NCBI GenBank assembly: GCA_000469685.2
Contig: LS997562.1
Coordinates: forward strand, 2,263,992-2,327,991
Reading direction: 5' to 3'
Source: Haemonchus contortus
Taxonomy: Eukaryota > Nematoda > Chromadorea > Rhabditida > Trichostrongylidae
Length of the DNA: 64,000 nt
Shown here: positions 1 to 10,591 of the stretch, in pieces
How the letters are laid out: every line of letters starts with the position of its first letter
Position numbering within the stretch: the first letter of the stretch is position 1
Program-made: the position numbers and the translations under genes
The notes under the pieces: generated by a model
Databases searched by the model: none
The model's input: only the letters and a program-made list of their open reading frames with translations
What the model was told of the DNA's origin: nothing

Positions 1-60
1 AATAATTAAATAAATAAATGAATAAATAAATAAATAAATAACTAAATCAATAAATAAATG
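1..60. repeat. AT-rich AAAT/AATA simple repeat
   Basis: The first 60 bases are almost entirely AAAT tetranucleotide units with a few interruptions. It is a simple sequence repeat that probably continues beyond the window edge. Confidence 0.85.
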
Positions 61-1592
61 CAGCGATCGAAAGCAACTTAAGTCAGTACCATTCAACAGT
101 ATTGTAGTTTTGATCATCACTTGACAGTGGGTCGCGACGATTACTCCTTGAAACCTGTGGCTCAACAAGTAATTAGTTCTTTTCCTATTCCGATATCCCT
201 TGCCACGAAACCAATCCGACCGTTCTCAGAATCTCAGAAACCTTTATTTCGATGAAGATGGAATGGGTATGAATGTGAACTAAGGATCTTTGATAGAGTG
301 TTATCACAAGTAGGTAGCCCTGCTAGTAAAAGGTGGGCAACCGGTAGTCGAAGGGATAGCTGCTCCCCCACCTCTCTTCAACATCTTCAAGTTTGGTTAG
401 TTTTTTCTTAGCTAGGAAAGTTTTGCGGAGACGAAATATGTGATAGGGGGAAGGCGAATTTCCAAAGGAATAGGTAGAGGGAAGTGGGAACAGTATCCCT
501 ACCAGGCTTCTACTCTTCACAATTCCCTTTGGCTACGTGTATGTGGCCCAGCACTATCGTGCAATTGGTGGAGCGGAGCTTGTCCCGGTCGTTTTTCTCA
601 AATAGCGTCTAAAAACTTGGAGTTTATTGGCGTAAATGTTTCCAGTGGCCGTGTGTTCTCGCGGAAGCAGCTTGTAATACAACATCCCTCGCAAAGACCA
701 GAAGCAGCACAGTAGACCCTCCCTGAGATGAGACCCGATTTCGCTTGTGTCAGTGGGTCTTCTTCACGATTTCACACAGCACGACGCGTGTCAAAGTCAT
801 AGAAATCCGAACTCGCATCTACAGTTACCAGATCTTCCAATAACACTAACGCCTCCATTCGCTACTGTCGCGAGCCAGTGTTGTCTACTAGACCCTACTC
901 GCCCGGAAGATCTTAATATCTCTCATTATAAAGCAGTAGCTTGGCGGTTCGGTTTGTCGGTCGTTTGCCTGTCCGCATACTTTATTATTACGATAAGGTA
1001 GAGTGATATGGAGAGTTAGTACTGCGGAGGAAGCGAGTGATGTGGAGTGGAGACTCCAAAGCTGTTATTACAATCTGTAATGGCATTGCGCCATATATGT
1101 CTATACATACAAGAATCGGAGCTGATAATGTGGTTGAGAGACCTTCCCTTTTTTCAACTTCGAACGTTATAGCGCAGATAAGGAGCTGAGTCTTTGATCG
1201 AACTCAGGAACGTTTCATAGCCGAGAATATACACTATTCTGGCCTGAGCTTTAGGAGTGAAGAAGCACAGGGTGGGTGAGGTGCTCAACCCCACCCCGGC
1301 GCCAAATATAATACATTTTCTGTCTACCTTGTAAGAGTAGGAAATGAGGCCCAACGTAAACGAGCGACCGAACTGGTGGTGAGTAATACTAGGTGCTTGC
1401 CAATGAGGAGAAATCAAAATGAATACACTGGCCAGCTGAATTGTGATTCTTATCCGACTAGTTTATCGTACTGATAAAGAGTACTATTAAAGGATGATGT
1501 GTTCCGGTAGTTTCATTACTCAGTGGTAAGATGGTTAATGCCGCGTCTTTTGGAGCTCTCCTGGCGATAACCTTCCATCTTTTTCATCATAG
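61..1592. other. Upstream region of gene 1, no supported gene
   Basis: No exon could be supported on either strand. An ATG at 1531 opens a short hydrophobic, signal-peptide-like stretch (MVNAASFGALLAITFHLF), but this frame does not match the first solid exon at 1593 and stops soon after. The true first exon of the gene beginning at 1593 may lie here and was not found. Confidence 0.4.
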
Positions 1593-4500
1593 TTCTTGCC
1601 AAGCAGTTCAGGCAAATGTCCTCTTTTGAAGCCATTCAGTTCCGGCAGCCGTGTAAGTTCCTACCATAGCTGAACTTAAGAAATCTAATAGGGATATGGT
1701 ATTTGCAGGGAAGAAAAGTTGCTGTGTGCTCCTATGTAATAGTTGACCTTAATGGGCTACATTGCCAAATAGCGAGTATAGGTGACGCAGTCGGGGAAGC
1801 ACCAATAGAATACGCGGTATGTTTTCTAACATTCATTTGTGAAGATAAAATGGATGCATCATATTTCAGTAAACTTTTTTGATTGGCGTATGAGACTCCT
1901 TCATCATCAACACCTACTAGTTAGTGTCATTTGCAAGATGATATCAAGTTCATATGTGATGGGTGTTTAAGAAACACAAAGTCTGGCTTTGCTGTGGGCC
2001 CTTTACCCGATCACCAGAAGTTTCCAAAGGCAAAAATCGAAAGTGCAGTGTATCCCTCGACTTCCCATGGGTGTGCTGCAGTAGGATCGAAATCGTCGCG
2101 TCGGGGCGAGATGGACGCCGCGCGCGAAGGAATGTAGCAGAATACAAATGCAATCAAGAAATATGAACAAAAGAACAAACGTCATATGCCAAAAATAAAT
2201 AATCGCATATCGACTGAGCTGTATGGAGAAGGTTAGAGCTGTGCTAAACGGCGGAGCGAATGTTTCGCGACGGCCGCGTGGAGCGAATCAATTACACAGA
2301 ACCGATCCCACCGCCCGTCTCTCGACTCCCTATGCTTCCATCTGGGTATATTGAGCTCAATTTTGATAACATCCTTTATTCACCACTGAAAAGCCTCTCG
2401 CAATTGCTCTCTATACGTTCAGGATACAAAACTCTCCCATCCATTATCATACAACATTAACTGAAGTGCCAGCCTAAGCTGTTGATACGAAGAGAGTGCT
2501 ATCATCCTCCTCCACTAGTTATCTACGATGCTCTCTCATTCCTATCGTCGTAAATACTTCACGGTTGAGAGTCCGACGAAGGCTGCGAGAGATTCATTTG
2601 GTTTTGGCGTAAAAAAAGATACTATCAGTCTGTTATTCGTTATCACTTCCTACCATCACCTACATAGTATCTGAGACCCGGTTACACATATCAATTTGCA
2701 AACCTATCAAAGAAGAAGCCTGAATTCAAACATGCTCACGTAGCAGACCAATCTTAATCTTGAATCTACACTGAAATGGGATCACTACATATTTACAGGA
2801 TTGGTGCGAGAGAGTTACACAAATTGGAGATGTCTATAACGGCTATTTGCGAGCTCGATGCTACTGTAGTATAGATGGATTCAGAACCACCGAAAAGGAT
2901 AAATTGGAGTGCAGAATAACAGTCATGGTGAGACTTCTAGATTTCTCTTCCTAATCTATGACAATTACAGAGGATTGACGTGGTCTTTTGATAACAAGCA
3001 TTGGTGGCAAATGAGTGGGGAATGAAAACTTTCACTACGAAAATTATAGTGCCCTGTCTTGTTATTAGATGACGCAGTAGGCCAGTAACGTTTGGCTAGC
3101 TTTATTTAGATATCGGGAAGTAATCATTCCTGACGTTGGATGAGGAAGTAGTGTCTGGGGAGGTTATAGTTGTTGCAGAGCTAGGTCTACAACTATTCTC
3201 AGTTGGTCTGGTCACATTGAGTAACCTTGTTGAGGTCGGTACCGTCTAAAAAGGAGCGCAATCGATAAACTTCAGCCGTACACCATTTTAGACGATATCA
3301 GTCCCAATAAGATCCCCAAATGAAGGATAAGTGCGAAAGCGAGAGAAATATGACGCAAAGCAATCTGCTACTACCCAGTGATGCACGAGCAAGCAACTCA
3401 GGAACGGCTGAGCTTCATGAACTCACGATCATGGGAACACTATCGAAATCCACTTGAATTTATTAGAGCTGTGGTTAGATTTTTCCCCCTGTGGTAACGA
3501 TATTTTGACATCTCATCCATACAAACTCGTGTAAGAATAATTATAATACATATTATCTCAGACAAAACTGGACGACTATGCAAAGAATCGTTATCGACGC
3601 ATTCGAGTAGATTGTGGAGAAGTCAGTAAAGAATTGGACAGTCTTCGAACAGTTCTTACGGGTGCAAAAACCTCCCTCACAACAGTGTCCCTAAAATCTT
3701 CGACAACTCTACCAGATTTCGTGACTGATGAGTGGGCAGTCGGGGATGTTTCGACTACAACCACGACTATTGCCACGACTACTATGTCGACAACACCGAG
3801 CACGACTACTTCGACTACAACCCCGACTACCACTACTACTTCTTCCACAACAATTCCGACTACTACTACTACGACTACAACAACAACAACAAGCACCTCT
3901 ACGACTTCTCCTACTACAACAACCACTACCACAACCACCACCACCACTCCCACAACCTCCACCACCGTCGCCACAACAACTACTGAAATCGCTACACCAA
4001 CTACTACAGTTCCATTCCCATCTCCTAGTCCCACTTCACCTTCTGACATAGAACTCACCACCACTTCTGTCACACCGATCATGACGACGCCTACGACGTA
4101 TGCCATAACAGGTATCATGAGATTAGTAGTGCAGGTCTTCCCTAATGTGGTTTATTTTAGGATATAATGGAAGCGCGATGATGATGATAGGGGATAAAGA
4201 AGAGGTGCGATCATCTTTTCCACTACTATCTTGCATGGGTAGCCCATTGTGCGAATTTTTCAGGATTTCATTCGTGAGCAACGGAAAGCGGATACTGTAA
4301 GTTGCGATGGCACATTTGCCTTATGTACTTGTGGCTACATGTGCTTACTTGCGGGGGCCGCTTGCATCAGAGGGATATTCCCGATTAGCACCATCAAGAG
4401 CGTAGTTCCTGGATCGTATCCCAAGATAACATGGGCCCAGGAGTAGTCACGAGCAATCCTCCGTGAGCATTTCTTCTGGGCTCGCGTCGGAGGGGAATTC

Positions 4501-4883
4501 CCGATTAGCCCATCGCAAGCATGGTTTTTGGATCGAATCCCAGGATGGCATTGGTCCAGAACAGTGTAGCTTTCTATCTCCTGGGGTAAATCATCAGTTG
4601 GTATCAAACTCTTTGAGAGGGTGAAAGTGGCTGGCTCGCGGCATCCATCGGCTGGCTACGAAAGTCATTGCGTAGCGTATACGTGTTCAGAATAAACCTA
4701 GGATTCCAAGTAGCAGTCTGATGCAGGGCGTATTTCAAGTCAAAACTCACATTAACAATCAATCATATCCCTTTCCAGGAAACGAGCGAAGTTGAAACTG
4801 TTAGTGATATCTTCCTTAATGACGGCTGGATTGTTGGCACAGTTAATATTGATAAGATTGCTTCGACAGAAGTTACGAGAATG
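1593..4883 (+). CDS. Cysteine-containing, Thr-rich (mucin-like) protein, 5' partial
   Basis: Six phase-0 exons join: 1593-1652, 1709-1816, 2799-2927, 3562-4134, 4264-4296 and 4779-4883. Each is bounded by a plausible AG acceptor and GT donor, and each length is a multiple of three. The first three encode a cysteine-bearing segment (for example DWCERVTQIGDVYNGYLRA, then RCYCSIDGF). The fourth continues with a charged stretch and then a long Thr tract with Ser and Pro (3751-4010), typical of O-glycosylated mucin-like linkers. The last two encode DFIREQRKADT and an acidic segment containing SDIFLNDGWIVGT. I do not recognise the cysteine domain. Secretion or surface location is inferred from the cysteines and Thr tract; no signal peptide was secured because the start codon is missing. 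Exon E (33 bp) and the donor at 4134 are the least certain. Intron 3 holds a dispersed repeat (2063-2340) and intron 6 a 120-bp tandem duplication. Confidence 0.6.
2063..2340 (+). repeat. Dispersed repeat, copy 1 (partner at 34449)
   Basis: This stretch aligns along its length with 34449-34730 in the same orientation. Shared landmarks are the GGGCG-rich start, AAGGAATG.TAGCAG, ATCGCATATCGA.TGAGCTGTATG, TTCGCGAC.GCCGC and CCGCCCGTCTC. It lies in an intron of gene 1. No terminal inverted repeats or coding potential were recognised. Confidence 0.75.
3751..4010 (+). repeat. ACN-triplet (poly-Thr) low-complexity tract
   Basis: About 260 bp of ACT/ACC/ACA/ACG codons with scattered Ser, Pro, Ile and Met lie inside an exon of gene 1. 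Long open frames in the other registers and on the opposite strand (for example a Val-rich one) are consequences of the triplet repeat. Mixed codon use suggests selection for Thr rather than a recent microsatellite expansion. Confidence 0.85.
4361..4570. repeat. Imperfect tandem duplication, about 120-bp period
   Basis: Two diverged units start near 4361 and 4481. Both contain TTCCCGATTAGC, then GGATCG.ATCCCA, then a CCAG end, offset by exactly 120 bp. They sit in the intron between 4296 and 4779. The GGATCGAATCCCA segment resembles a pol III B box, so the units may be decayed tRNA-derived sequence. Confidence 0.6.
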
Positions 4884-5489
4884 GTATGAAAAGGTTCTGC
4901 TGATGCAAGCAGAATTCTTAGATGTGGAAGAAAAACCCAAGGAGGCAAAGCCTATAGGCAAGAGGAAAAAGAAGACAAAGCGTAGAAAAACCAAAGCTCG
5001 CCGAAGGCGGTTCAGACGAGAAAATGAGAAAACGCAGAAGTAAAGAAACGTAGCGGCAGTAAGGCTAGTGGCAGAAGCTATTTCGTAGTAAGAGCAAATC
5101 GCTCTTCAAACTCAAAGATGACATCGATTGACTTTGACTTGTACAACTTTTTCGACCTGAAAATCAGCTGAGAAGTCGGACGAACGTGTAAAGAGCCTAT
5201 CAAAAGAGAAGGATAAAAAGAAGATATCTCATCGGATTCCAAGGAATCAAAATCGGCCGATTCCAAAGAAGATTGTGGTCAAACCAAAAGGCTCACTGGA
5301 ATCAAAAGTCTCAAGATTCTTTGAAGGAATTAGGAAAAAGAGAAAATCGAAAAGAGGGAAATAGCTATGAAATCAGCGGAAAAGCTGGAAAAGTCAGCCG
5401 AGAAGTCAGCAGATAAATCAGCTGAGAAATCACTGGATAAGTCAGCGGAAAAGTCGGCGGACAAGTCGGCGGATTCTAAAGACAAGTAA
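4884..5489 (+). pseudogene. Frame-broken Lys/Ser/Ala/Glu-rich 3' tail of gene 1
   Basis: The sequence encodes Lys-rich repeat-like peptide but switches frame several times. KEKDKKK-type sequence with KSAEKSDERVKSLSK is in one frame (about 5161-5225), SDSKESKSADSKED in the next (about 5232-5272), and a clean KSAEKSADKSAEKS repeat from 5367 to the TAA ending at 5489. Stops separate the blocks, and the upstream 4894-5043 block (Lys/Arg-rich) is again in another frame. Either this is a decaying tail, or the assembly carries indels, or small introns were missed. The repetitive composition also makes replication slippage plausible. Confidence 0.5.
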
Positions 5490-5712
5490 TTAAGAAGTCG
5501 AGAATCGATTAATATGTAACACTTTCCTTATGTTTTACTTTACGATTAAATCTCAAGCATTCTCTGAGCTAATTGTAAGGAATGAACGCTGTAGCATAGA
5601 TGAAGTTGGGTAGAATAAATGCTCATTTATATTGTTGTTCACTAGTACCATCCAAGTCAACGACATTTTACATATTGGAACTTCTAAAATACTTTAAAAC
5701 CGCTAATCCCCC
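5490..5712. other. Intergenic, nothing recognised
   Basis: AT-rich sequence follows the TAA at 5489. No clear AATAAA signal, repeat or coding exon was identified. Confidence 0.4.
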
Positions 5713-5900
5713 TTCTGGAGAGGTGCTGTAGTGACATGTGACGTCCTATCGCACGTAACATGGTCTGGGATCGTATCCCGGTTCGACAGCCGCCTGGAAC
5801 AACCGGCCCTCCGGGTTCACTTAATTAGCACCAGGCTCGTTTTAGAGGTTAAAGCACTAGTTAGTACATACATGGGCGGTACCCTGAGTTCACGGTGTAG
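5713..5900 (+). repeat. tRNA-derived SINE (family A), diverged and 3' truncated
   Basis: Matches the window's main SINE: a GAGGTG.TGTAGTG.. A-box region, a TGGGATCGTATCCCGG B-box region, then a diverged body with CACCAGGCTCGT and AAAGCACTA. It shares the order of landmarks with the well preserved copy at 62244-62543. Confidence 0.6.
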
Positions 5901-6561
5901 ACCAAGTACCCTCTGGCATCTTTCATAGTCCACGATTTTGCAAGCGACCAGTGGCGCGACCGGTCGCGGACCCATCTCGCGAGCGACTGGCGATCAGTCG
6001 CGCGACTGGTCGCCGGGAATACGGCTTCCACTATGCCCTAACGTCGAGTTCCTGTTCACGAGAGGGTCCTTGCTGTTTCCTTGGGAGCCACTGAGTATTC
6101 CAAGGAGAAGAATTCAGTAACCATTTCCATCGTGAACCGTACCTTCAAGTCACCTACTGTATCATTATTCTGATGCTATTCCATGAAGAACGAACAGTAT
6201 GTTAAGTGAATCGCAGAAAGTAAAAAACCTTTTTTCAATAATGGAATCAGCAATGATGTGGGCATCACTTCATTTTTACTTCTGAACGTATAATTTGGCA
6301 GAAGATGTTGAAAATTGGTCCAGACACTCTTTCGACCTCGTGAGAAATCATGGTACAATATTTCACAGTGAAAAGTACCATATACCGAAGATACTGGAAT
6401 TCAGCAAAAATCAAGGAGGCGCATCGACTCTGCCTACTCTAACTTCTCATTCTGCCCTAGTCGGTGCCGGATAGTTTCCCCCTCTACTCCACTCGCATTC
6501 TAATATGCTCTAATCCCGGACCGTGCCACCAAACTTGCATGAATACTCTTGTTGAACAGAT
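5901..6561. other. Intergenic, no gene seen
   Basis: No supportable exon. A local block at about 5940-6015 repeats GCGACTGG/GCGACCGG units as a short GC-rich imperfect repeat. Confidence 0.4.
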
Positions 6562-7097
6562 GCCTTAAAGGCACAGTTCGCGATAGTTTGAGGTACCTCT
6601 TTTCACTCGAAAAGCGGAAGTATAGGTTGGTGAATATTTCATTGGGTAATGGAAAAAGCGAGAAAATTCTCCGATTCCGCAAAAAAGCAAGGATCCTCGA
6701 AAGTAGGGAAAATAGAGGTTGGACGAGATTGCTGTGACGGAAATAACATGGAACGGATATTCGGACGAGATTTCGGTTATTGCAACTGCGCAAAAGAGCT
6801 GGACTACATCGAGCCAGAAACTGGTACAAAACTGTCTTTCACTGTCGCTAAGGGTCATGATAAGTTGTTTGAACTTCTTATACGGATTCCATTGTGATCT
6901 GTGCAGCCTCTACAATGCCGGTGAAAGTCGTACGAGTATACACGTGAGCCAATTTTTGAGCCTTTATAAAGCCCTAACTAGGCTGTTTTCCGACATGATA
7001 GGACCAAGCGCCAGATATGATGTAAGAGGGGGCCTCATATTCATCTCATGAGGAAATCCCAAAAGCCTTTTTTATCGTGGACTGTGACTTTAAAGCA
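6562..7097. mobile_element. MITE-like DNA element, copy 1
   Basis: A roughly 535-bp element has imperfect terminal inverted repeats: the left end reads CCTTAAAGGCACAGTTCGCG and the reverse complement of the right end reads CTTTAAAGTCACAGTCCACG. The interior aligns along its length with 24662-25181. Short open frames inside do not resemble a transposase, so it is probably non-autonomous. The superfamily cannot be assigned from sequence alone. Confidence 0.7.
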
Positions 7098-7386
7098 CAC
7101 CGGTGTAGAGTTTCACTTCGTACACAAGAACCATCTGTTCTGAGCCGTTGGGTCTTTAATTGAATACGGCTTCATCCCTATTCAGGCTGAGCCAGATATA
7201 AGGAAACCAAGGCAGGGAGGTCACGCCGGCATGACATATCCTCTTTTCCCAGATGAAGCTCTCCCTTGGATTCCTTTACTACATTCTGGTGTTTTGTAGC
7301 CACCAACATTGAGTTTTCTCTGTTTCCATCCTTCTTTTTCCCATCCTTACCCACTCTTTCGTTGCCTAACACTTAAACGCACTCTT
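7098..7386. other. Spacer between repeats, nothing recognised
   Basis: No exon, RNA gene or repeat match was found in this interval between the MITE-like element and the left inverted-repeat arm. Confidence 0.4.
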
Positions 7387-7990
7387 ACAAGGAAGGTCTT
7401 TCAGGGCGTGGGACGCTTTTTGAAAATGGTTTTTTGCATGGTATAGGGGCATGAGCACTGAGTATAAAACTATGGTCCATTTCCGCTAAATGGCCTTCTG
7501 AATGCCAAAAAACGACTGAAAACGATTTTGTCAGGAATCGCCGTTTTAACCCATTCAGCGTCGTTTGTTTCATTCATGGCGTCGACTTTCCGTACAGTAG
7601 AAGGCGCCAGTTGACTGCGCATCGAAAACAACGTGAAAGGTAGCCAAAAAAGGGGGTCACATGTTGAAAATTGCGGGGAAGTTTCATACAGCCTCTCCAC
7701 GGTTAAGCTGCCAGCAGCGTCGGATGGTCTGGTGGATAGCGATGTGGACTTCGAAGAACGACGACTAGGATGGGTTGATGGTTCGGAAACTCCGGGGTTT
7801 TCCGCTTTTGCATTTTATGCTGCCACCTCCAGATTGGCTCCATATTGCACCAGGATCAAAGCAAGTGCCTGACTGGTCATGGTTGTGACCAGAACCACCC
7901 AGGCCCATAACCTCTACAGGCCGTTGGAATTTCTTGTGTGACGCACTATCAGTGATCAGTGAAGGAGCTTCCAGGCTCAACACTCCCAGT
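7387..7990 (+). repeat. Left arm of 0.6-kb inverted repeat
   Basis: This arm is the inverted counterpart of 10011-10591, with outer ends at the shared CAAGGAAGGTCTTTCAGGG and inner ends at CACTCCCAG. Divergence is moderate (substitutions and small indels). An open frame on the minus strand of this arm and one on the plus strand of the other arm encode the same peptide (containing LAPSTVR and VDAMNETNDAEW). That follows from the inverted duplication; coding function is unproven. Confidence 0.85.
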
Positions 7991-8448
7991 CCTCCGTTCC
8001 TACCTCTGAATCCTCCTTTCCTACCCCCCCCCCCTTTCTCAACTTCCTCACGTAGTTTGTAGTCAAAAAACCCGATATCACATCATCTGGTCTTCTGACA
8101 TTGTATGGACATGGCACAGTCCATACAATTCTTTGAATGGTATGGACAGTGATGGTTTGATTGTTGTTCTATTTCGACCGAATTCCTTCAAAACTGATGA
8201 AAGGCTCATCTAATTCCGATGATTTCACCGTTTTTTACCCTAGCGTTGATCTCGCGCCGTTGAAGGGTTTTTGCCCACTATTCTGGTTGGTCATCTCCAT
8301 TTCCTTCTCTCCTCACGATCAGTCACTCATCTTCTGTAGTCACCTCGACTTCAGCGATGTCCTTCTTGTTCGTGTCCTGCCAGCCCTTCACACGGACGCA
8401 AGTTAGGGGATCGTAGGTTGGGAACGGGTATCGCCGGAACCCTTCATC
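7991..8448. other. Left part of the foldback spacer
   Basis: Unique sequence between the left arm and the mariner insertion. It includes a C-tract near 8026. No gene recognised. Confidence 0.5.
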
Positions 8449-8450
8449 TA

Positions 8451-9693
8451 TTAGGTTGTCGGAAAAGTATTTGCGCATTTTGGTTTCCATGTTGTGAAAT
8501 TTTTGGGGATTGCTCTAGAACCTTCATTGCGGAATATGTGTAAGTGCAGGTCAATGCGCTTTCCACACCATATCTGCCGTAGCATTTCGCAACGGTTATG
8601 GCTGCAAGAATCGCTCTCGACCCAAAGCGAGTCAAACTGCCATTGCTTTATAAGTACAGAAAAAAACATTAATCCAAATTGAGCGACAGGGGGAATATGC
8701 AATGCGATAGGACCATTCATTGTCTGTAATAGCACATCAAGAAGTTGGTACAAGAAGTTCAAAAATGATCACTTTGACTGGACCGAAGAACCACGATCTA
8801 GGAGACTAGCTGAGCTCAATGACGAGTATCTCCTGAAGCTGGTTGAAGAAGATTCCAGGTTTAGTACCCATCAGCTGAAACAGGGGTTTATAGCCATCAC
8901 GACACAAAAGCTGTACATTTACATCGCGTTGGAAAGACATGGAAATTCGGAGATATGGATAAGTTTTGATCTGGGTGATCACGACCTCCAAATGAAGAGG
9001 GATTCATGCCTAAACTTGATGACTTTCCGACGCACCTTCGCATGGCTCGAAGACCTAATCACTGGCGACGAGAAGTGTGTTCCCTACTTAAACCACACGA
9101 GGAAGCGCTAATAGCTTGGATGCGTTGAGCATGGAATCCCGACCTCCAATCCAGATTTCCTACCTCAGAAGGCAATGCCGAGCGTTTGAAGCCATTCAAA
9201 AGGATCGTTCACTGGGACCTTCTACCACCAAACTCCGCTGTCAGCACTGAAGCCCAGTGTGCTCTGTGGACCGGATTGCTGCAGCTCTAGGAGAGAAACT
9301 CGGGAAAGTCTATTTTCTCCAAGACAGTGCTCGCCGACACTTTTCGAAGGAGACCCAGAAAAAGCTTCAAAGCCCGAGATGGCATGTTCTGGCCCACCCA
9401 CCGTATTCACCAGACCTAACTCCAACGGATTATCATCTGCTCCTGTCGCTGTCGGACCATCCGAAAAATAAGAAGTTCGATTATGTGAATCAACTCGAGA
9501 CGTACATTGACGAGTTTTCCTCCTCGAAACCTCAGGAATTCTACGCAAGCAGGAACCACAAGTTGCCTAATGAATGGCAATACCTTATCGATAATGATGG
9601 TGCATATATTTGTTAATTGTTAGTTATTGTGAAGGAAAAAAATAAATTCAAAAAAAAATTGCAAAAGGCGCAAAGACTTTTCCGACAACCTAA
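8451..9693 (+). mobile_element. Decayed mariner transposon
   Basis: The 1,243-bp element is bounded by about 32-bp terminal inverted repeats starting TTAGGTTGTCGGAAAAGT, with two mismatches between the ends. TA dinucleotides flank both sides (8449-8450 and 9694-9695), as expected for mariner target-site duplication. It encodes fragments of a mariner transposase in plus orientation and sits inside the spacer of the large inverted repeat, so it inserted after that structure formed. Hookworms are known to carry mariner-like elements; identity to a named element was not tested. Confidence 0.93.
8746..9616 (+). pseudogene. Mariner transposase remnant
   Basis: One open block runs to the TAA at 9111, with WYKKFKNDHFDWTEEPRS near its start and ITGDEK, which carries the first catalytic Asp, near its end. 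A second block (about 9260-9616) has the second Asp in LQDSARRH, then HPPYSPDLTPTDYH with the third Asp at the mariner D34D spacing, and it ends with DNDGAYIC. The two blocks are separated by a stop and frame changes, and the N-terminal helix-turn-helix region upstream is unrecognisable. The copy is dead, although its three catalytic Asp residues remain readable. Confidence 0.9.
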
Positions 9694-9695
9694 TA

Positions 9696-10010
9696 GTATT
9701 CATCTAGTGATCCAGCGCTAGAATGATTCCCTTCAGGGCTGACAGCTTTTCATATCAAGCCTAATGCTCATGGATGCTTTAGCAAGAAGATGAACTTAAT
9801 GAGAGTCTGATTGGTTCTCCCTCAGGAGTCCGCAGTGGACTCCCAGAGGAAGGTCGGAATCGGAAACCTGTTGTCTTTGCATTGACGAACGAGGTCGAGG
9901 ACAACTTCCATCAAATAGGAACCATATTATAGGGTTCGGACCCCTCCCCCCCCCATTACAACACTTATTAAGTGTGAATTTAAGAGGCACCTTTATACTC
10001 CTGGGAGTGT
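9696..10010. other. Right part of the foldback spacer
   Basis: Unique sequence between the mariner and the right inverted-repeat arm, with a short C-tract near 9945. No gene recognised. Confidence 0.5.
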
Positions 10011-10591
10011 GAAGCCTGGAAGCCCCTCCACTGATAGCGCTCCACACAACAAATTCTGACGGTTTGTGGAGGTGTGCCTGGCTGGTCCTGGGCACGACCA
10101 TGACCAGTCAGGCACTTGCTTTGGCCCTGGTGCAATATGGAGCCAATCTGGAGGTGGCAGCATAAAATGCAAAAGCGGAAAAGCCCGGAGATTCCGAACC
10201 AACAACCCATCCTAGCCATCGTTCCTCGAAGTCCACATCGCTATCCACCACACCATCCGACGCTGCTGGCAGCTTAACCGTGGAGAGGCTATATGAAACT
10301 TCCCCGACTTTTCAACATGTGCCCCCTTTTTTGGCTACCTTTCACGTTATTTTCGATGCGCAGTCAACTGGCGCCTTCTACTGTACGGACAGTCGACGCC
10401 ATGAATGAAACAAACGATGCTGAGTGGGCTAAAACGGCGATTTCTGACAAAATAGTTTTCAGTCGTTTTTTGGCATTCGGAAGGCCATTTAGCGGAAATG
10501 AACCATAGTTTTATACTCAGGGCTCATACCCCTATACCATGCAAAAAACCATTTTCAAAAAGCGTCCCACACCCTGAAAGACCTTCCTTGT
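10011..10591 (-). repeat. Right arm of 0.6-kb inverted repeat
   Basis: Inverted partner of 7387-7990. With the mariner removed, the spacer would be about 775 bp, which suits a foldback-type element or an inverted duplication of one repeat. No further terminal repeat or target duplication was recognised at the outer ends. Confidence 0.85.

Noticed and set aside
1531..1626. Signal-peptide-like start (MVNAASFGALLAITFHLF) for gene 1
   Set aside because: Its frame differs from the exon starting at 1593 and no splice connects them, so it cannot be the start without an assumed frameshift.
3591..4118. Long Val/Gly-rich open frame antisense to the Thr tract, plus Gln/Leu-rich and His/Tyr-rich frames on the same strand
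   Set aside because: All are register shadows of the ACN triplet tract; only the Thr frame continues in phase into flanking exons.
5367..5489. Short tandem KSAEK-coding repeat as a CRISPR-like array
   Set aside because: Units are coding, very short and without spacers; no CRISPR arrays were seen anywhere in the window.
7470..10508. Matching short proteins on opposite strands as a pair of real genes
   Set aside because: The two frames (7470-7700 minus and 10293-10508 plus) correspond to each other only because the inverted-repeat arms do; no further coding evidence.
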